Shown one piece after another: positions 60,725 through 64,000 of a stretch of DNA of 64,000 nt (the first letter of the stretch is position 1; every line of letters starts with the position of its first letter). The notes below the pieces were generated by a model that saw nothing but the letters and a program-made list of their open reading frames with translations, made no database searches and was not told where the DNA came from. Made by a program: the position numbers and the translations under genes. The stretch spans positions 2,642,155 to 2,706,154 of the forward strand of contig NC_082596.1 in the NCBI RefSeq assembly GCF_030936135.1, given 5' to 3'. This stretch comes from Gavia stellata (taxonomy: Eukaryota > Chordata > Aves > Gaviiformes > Gaviidae).

Positions 60725-63700
60725 CTGGAGAGAGGAGGAAAGGAGGACACGTGAGAGGAGCAGCAAGTGGAGAGAGCAGCGCGTAGGAGAGCAGAAGGCG
60801 CAGGGAGATGCTTCCGAACCAGGCTCTGGAAGGCAAGGTCATGGAGATCAGGACATGAAAAGACATTTTAGGAGGAGGTAATCTCCCCCACAAGTTTCGA
60901 CCTAGCAAAGGACGAAAGCGTTTGCTTCAAATTTAAGTACTGCGTGGAAATTGGCTGCTCTGAAGCATGAGCTCTAAGTCAAGTCCATGGTTAACACTTT
61001 TGCTGAAGTCTGAGCCCGCATCCCATCCTGGTGCTTTCTTGGCTTCAGCAAGGTATATTTATTTTCCAAATGTTCAAAACCATTGCCACGATCCTTTCGG
61101 GGAGGACAGAGCAGTTAGTAAGCCGTGCACTAATCTCAGCTCAAAAGGTTTGCAAAGTATCGTGTCGTTGACAGCTGAGCCACAGAAATTAAATCAGAGG
61201 AAGGCAATTTAGATGGTGTCCCTGCCAGGGAAGGATCGCTGAGAGAAAGAGTTAAGCCGTGAGAGCCGGGTGAAACCACAGCTGCCAGGGGCTGGTAAGG
61301 ACTGCAAACATGAGTGGTGTGGAGTTGTCCAAGAGCATATAACTACTAGCAGACAGGGAAAAAAAGAAAGGAAAAAAAAAAAAGAAACTACATTAAAAGG
61401 AAATTCATAATGGTGAGTTCCACTACTCGGTGGGGAAATCTCTCAAGGGAAATGCAGGGAGCTTAAGCCATTTAAAATTAAACTGGGGAAAGTACTAGCA
61501 AATGTATTATGAAGAACAACCCTGTAGTGCCAGGGAGATGGACTGGAAAGCTGACAAGCTCGTCTTTGTTTTTAACTCAGCAAGGCCAAATCTTTCACTG
61601 GTGCAAATTGGTGCCGCTCTGTTTAACTCTGCCAGAGCTGTGCTTAATTTCCACCATCTGCGAGTTGGAAACCGTGAATCAATGTACTCAAGAAGAAAAT
61701 GATGGAAAGAAACTCCAGTGGCTCCCAAGGAGAAGGGAGAGCAAATAGACTTTAAAAGTGACTCTGGATGAAGAAAATGGCTTAAGGCATTCAGGGCAGG
61801 GGGAGGGAGAGGCTTATAATGAAGAATTTCTCTGCTTTGAGTTATATCAGGAAACATGGACTTTGGGTTTACGGTCATTGAACCTTCCTCTTTTTTCATC
61901 CACCAGCATCTTTTAACACAGAGCTCTCATGCACGGAGTGTCTTTTATCATGATTTTATCGGATTGCTCTCAATTCATACACTGGCACAAACCGACGTTA
62001 TCAGAGGTTGTGAAGAAAAGTAAGACTGTGTGTTCTTTGAGATAGGAACTGTCTTTTTGTTCCATGTTTGTATTTGACACCAAAACCCTTGGTATCCTGA
62101 CTATAAATGGATTCTGGATGACAGTTCAGTACAAATAACACAGCTCAATATGATAATTTCAAGTAATTTTGACATTTTAAAAGAATCCTAAAAAGGTAGT
62201 TGCTATTCATCAGCTTACAGACCTACATAAAACAGTTACAAACACAGGATGCTTTCAGGAATGAATTTTAAGAGATTGTTATTTTAGAATTATTTTTTTT
62301 TTGCTAACAACAGATACAACACTGTTTGTTTTACTGTTTTGATTTTGTTCTGCACCAACGCAGTTCTGCCCAGTTTGCCAGCAGTTTGTAAAGGGGAGAG
62401 GAAAACTTTGCTTTCCAATTTTACACCAGAGAGATACATTTTCTGGGTATTTTTTCTCAATCAGGTAATTTTGATAGAAAAGGAAGGAGAAGAGGGGAGG
62501 GGACCCAACAGAAATATGCACATCTCGGCCGGGCCAGTATAAACCCATTGCCTCAACTGAAGCCAGACTGTGAACTTGGCCAGGTGATGGGCAGGCACAT
62601 AGTTGCTTCTGCTACCTCTGCTGAAGGTTTTTCCTTCCTTGCAAGGAACAAAAAAAAAACTCCATGAAGGTCTAAGCACAAGGATATGATGTCCCAAGCT
62701 GCTGCAGAAAGACCTAGCAGAGCTTGTCAGTCTGTGAAGGCCATTAGCCCTTGTTTTCCTCCAAGAGGAGAAATCTGATTCCTTACAGCACGTAGCCATG
62801 CCTTTGAGATATGGCCAGTTCATGCAGCATTCATTTCTTTTGTATCACGTTATTGCTGACTGTAATTTTTTAGCCTTTTCCCAGGCCTTTCATCTTCAAA
62901 AAGCTTAGCAAATCTAGGCGTGGAGTCTTGCCTTTGAGGTTACACGGTTGGAAATCAAGGGAGAATTCGGCATTTCCAGGGAAACTAAGACTGTAGAAAT
63001 TCTCCCAGAGTAACTGCAATTATAAATCAATCACCAACATTTTAAGACACTCCATTATCAATAATTGAATGTGAATAAATTCCTAATTTATGCTCCTTCG
63101 CCTCTTCCCTGTATAGTTTTCTTTCTCTGTTCCCTGCCAGAGACTGTTTACTAGACGGCTGAGCGGAAATCCAAGAATAACCTTTCTATTTATGGTGTTT
63201 CATGCATATGTATGTGCAAAGAGCTAATGTGCCTCATGCAATCACAGCCGGGAGCTTTGAATCCCCACTAACAGCTCTGAGAGTGAACACCCGGAGTGAT
63301 GTGAGAAAAAAGCACGAGGGAGAACCTGGGCTCACAACTCTGCTCCGAAGGGAGTGGGAGAGGGTGAAGACATCCACCTCCTGTCCTGGGGTGAAGAAGA
63401 ATAACCCAAGAGAAGATCCAGCCATGGTTTGCCATGTTGAGCATCCCTCAGCACTCCTTTCTATGGGAAGAAGTTCCAAGTACACGCTGGGGGTTGCAGA
63501 CAACGCACTTGGGGAAAGCGAGAGCTTAGCTCTCTCTTTTTCCACCTCTTGCCCTGAGAAAACCATGTTGGCCATGAAAGAAAGCTCTGCTTTGCGAAGT
63601 TAATTTCCAAAGGGCACTTGTTTAATAGGAGCAGAGCTGGCTGGTTGCATCTCTTCACACTTCTCTACACACATATGACTCAAGCAGCTGTAAAGCTTTC

Positions 63701-64000
63701 CCTGAAACACAGCCTAGTCCTAACCCGAAGGGCCCTCCATAGAAATGAGTCTCTGTGATTAGTTAAATCCTGGGGCTTCTCTGCAGAAATGCTTCCAAAA
63801 GTGACAGCATGCTCTGGCTGCCAAAGTAGACACTTGAAAAAACTGGCAGGTCACTGGTTACTGTTAACTAAAAACTAAATTTTGACTTCTGATTGTGACT
63901 TTGGCAGCAGGAGTAGTGGACGACACTTCTTGCCTCACTTTTCTGCTTAGCGGAGTTAGGATGGTTGGAGCACTTGGGGAGACAGGAAAATGTACAACAG
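60725..64000 (-). other. ADGRB1 intron, partial (upstream of the TM3 exon)
   Basis: Ends at acceptor CTCTCCAG (60725); its donor lies beyond the window. I looked on the minus strand for the preceding exon (TM1-TM2, expected to end near the recalled GQTQTRNK) and did not find it. ORFs up to 133 codons (63202-63603, plus) have no recognised domain. Confidence 0.75.

Larger units (their letters stand above)
4580..64000 (-). other. ADGRB1: ADGRB1 (BAI1) locus, 3' portion of the gene
   Basis: Adhesion GPCR B1 is a plasma-membrane receptor, mainly of brain, that acts in synapse organisation and in uptake of apoptotic cells through ELMO-DOCK-Rac signalling. Eleven minus-strand exons join without a frame break into 566 codons plus stop. 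The TM3-TM7 and tail sequence matches what I recall of human BAI1, including the C-terminal QTEV. BAI2 and BAI3 paralogues share the TM core, but the ending DIIDLQTEV and the segment before it fit BAI1. The 5' part of the gene (signal peptide, thrombospondin repeats, hormone-receptor and GAIN domains, TM1, TM2) is outside the window. The 3' boundary is inferred from a poly(A) signal. Confidence 0.95.

Noticed and set aside
60467..60766. Full 99-codon ORF around the TM3 exon as one coding unit
   Set aside because: The flanks beyond 60574 and 60724 follow a clear donor and acceptor and have no similarity to the receptor.
61502..61899. Search for the TM1-TM2 exon in the right end of the window
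   Set aside because: No minus-strand segment between 60725 and 64000 reads like the expected TM2 sequence; the ORFs there are unrelated.

Overview
The window is vertebrate nuclear DNA, most likely from a bird. It has one split gene with GT-AG introns, long AT-rich introns without other genes, and interspersed relics that look like the 3' ends of CR1 LINEs, the main avian retroposon (clearest at about 50040-50278). Species cannot be resolved. No prokaryotic, plasmid, phage or CRISPR feature is present.

The only gene I can support is the 3' part of ADGRB1 (BAI1, brain-specific angiogenesis inhibitor 1), an adhesion G protein-coupled receptor, on the minus strand. I rebuilt eleven coding exons from splice sites, reading phase and protein similarity remembered from human BAI1. 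In transcription order they are 60724-60574, 56298-56229, 48907-48841, 44154-44069, 30825-30654, 29463-29368, 26678-26639, 22901-22222, 21230-21195, 19719-19615 and 7392-7195. Every junction keeps frame. The spliced sequence is 1701 nt: 566 residues plus a TGA stop. It runs from the top of TM3 through TM7 and a cytoplasmic tail of about 384 residues ending in the PDZ ligand QTEV. The extracellular domains, GAIN domain, TM1, TM2 and promoter lie beyond position 64000.

Layout: 1-4580 is intergenic DNA downstream of the gene and holds a large imperfect inverted repeat at 3147-3354. The 3' UTR spans about 4580-7194 with a poly(A) signal at 4598-4603. The tail exons lie at 7195-29463, the TM exons at 30654-60724, and 60725-64000 is part of the next upstream intron. 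Intronic items include a 0.6 kb purine/GATA tract (25096-25713), a CCAT microsatellite (35871-35922), several CR1-like relics, older amniote repeats and two small perfect tandem duplications near 55 kb.

The exons encode the signalling half of the receptor: TM bundle and loops, then a tail with a conserved basic/helical segment that contacts ELMO-DOCK in mammals, and the PDZ ligand. The most notable coding feature is that the tail segment which is strongly proline-rich in human BAI1 is here a Gln/Ser/Asn-rich segment without a polyproline run. I found no undescribed multi-gene system.
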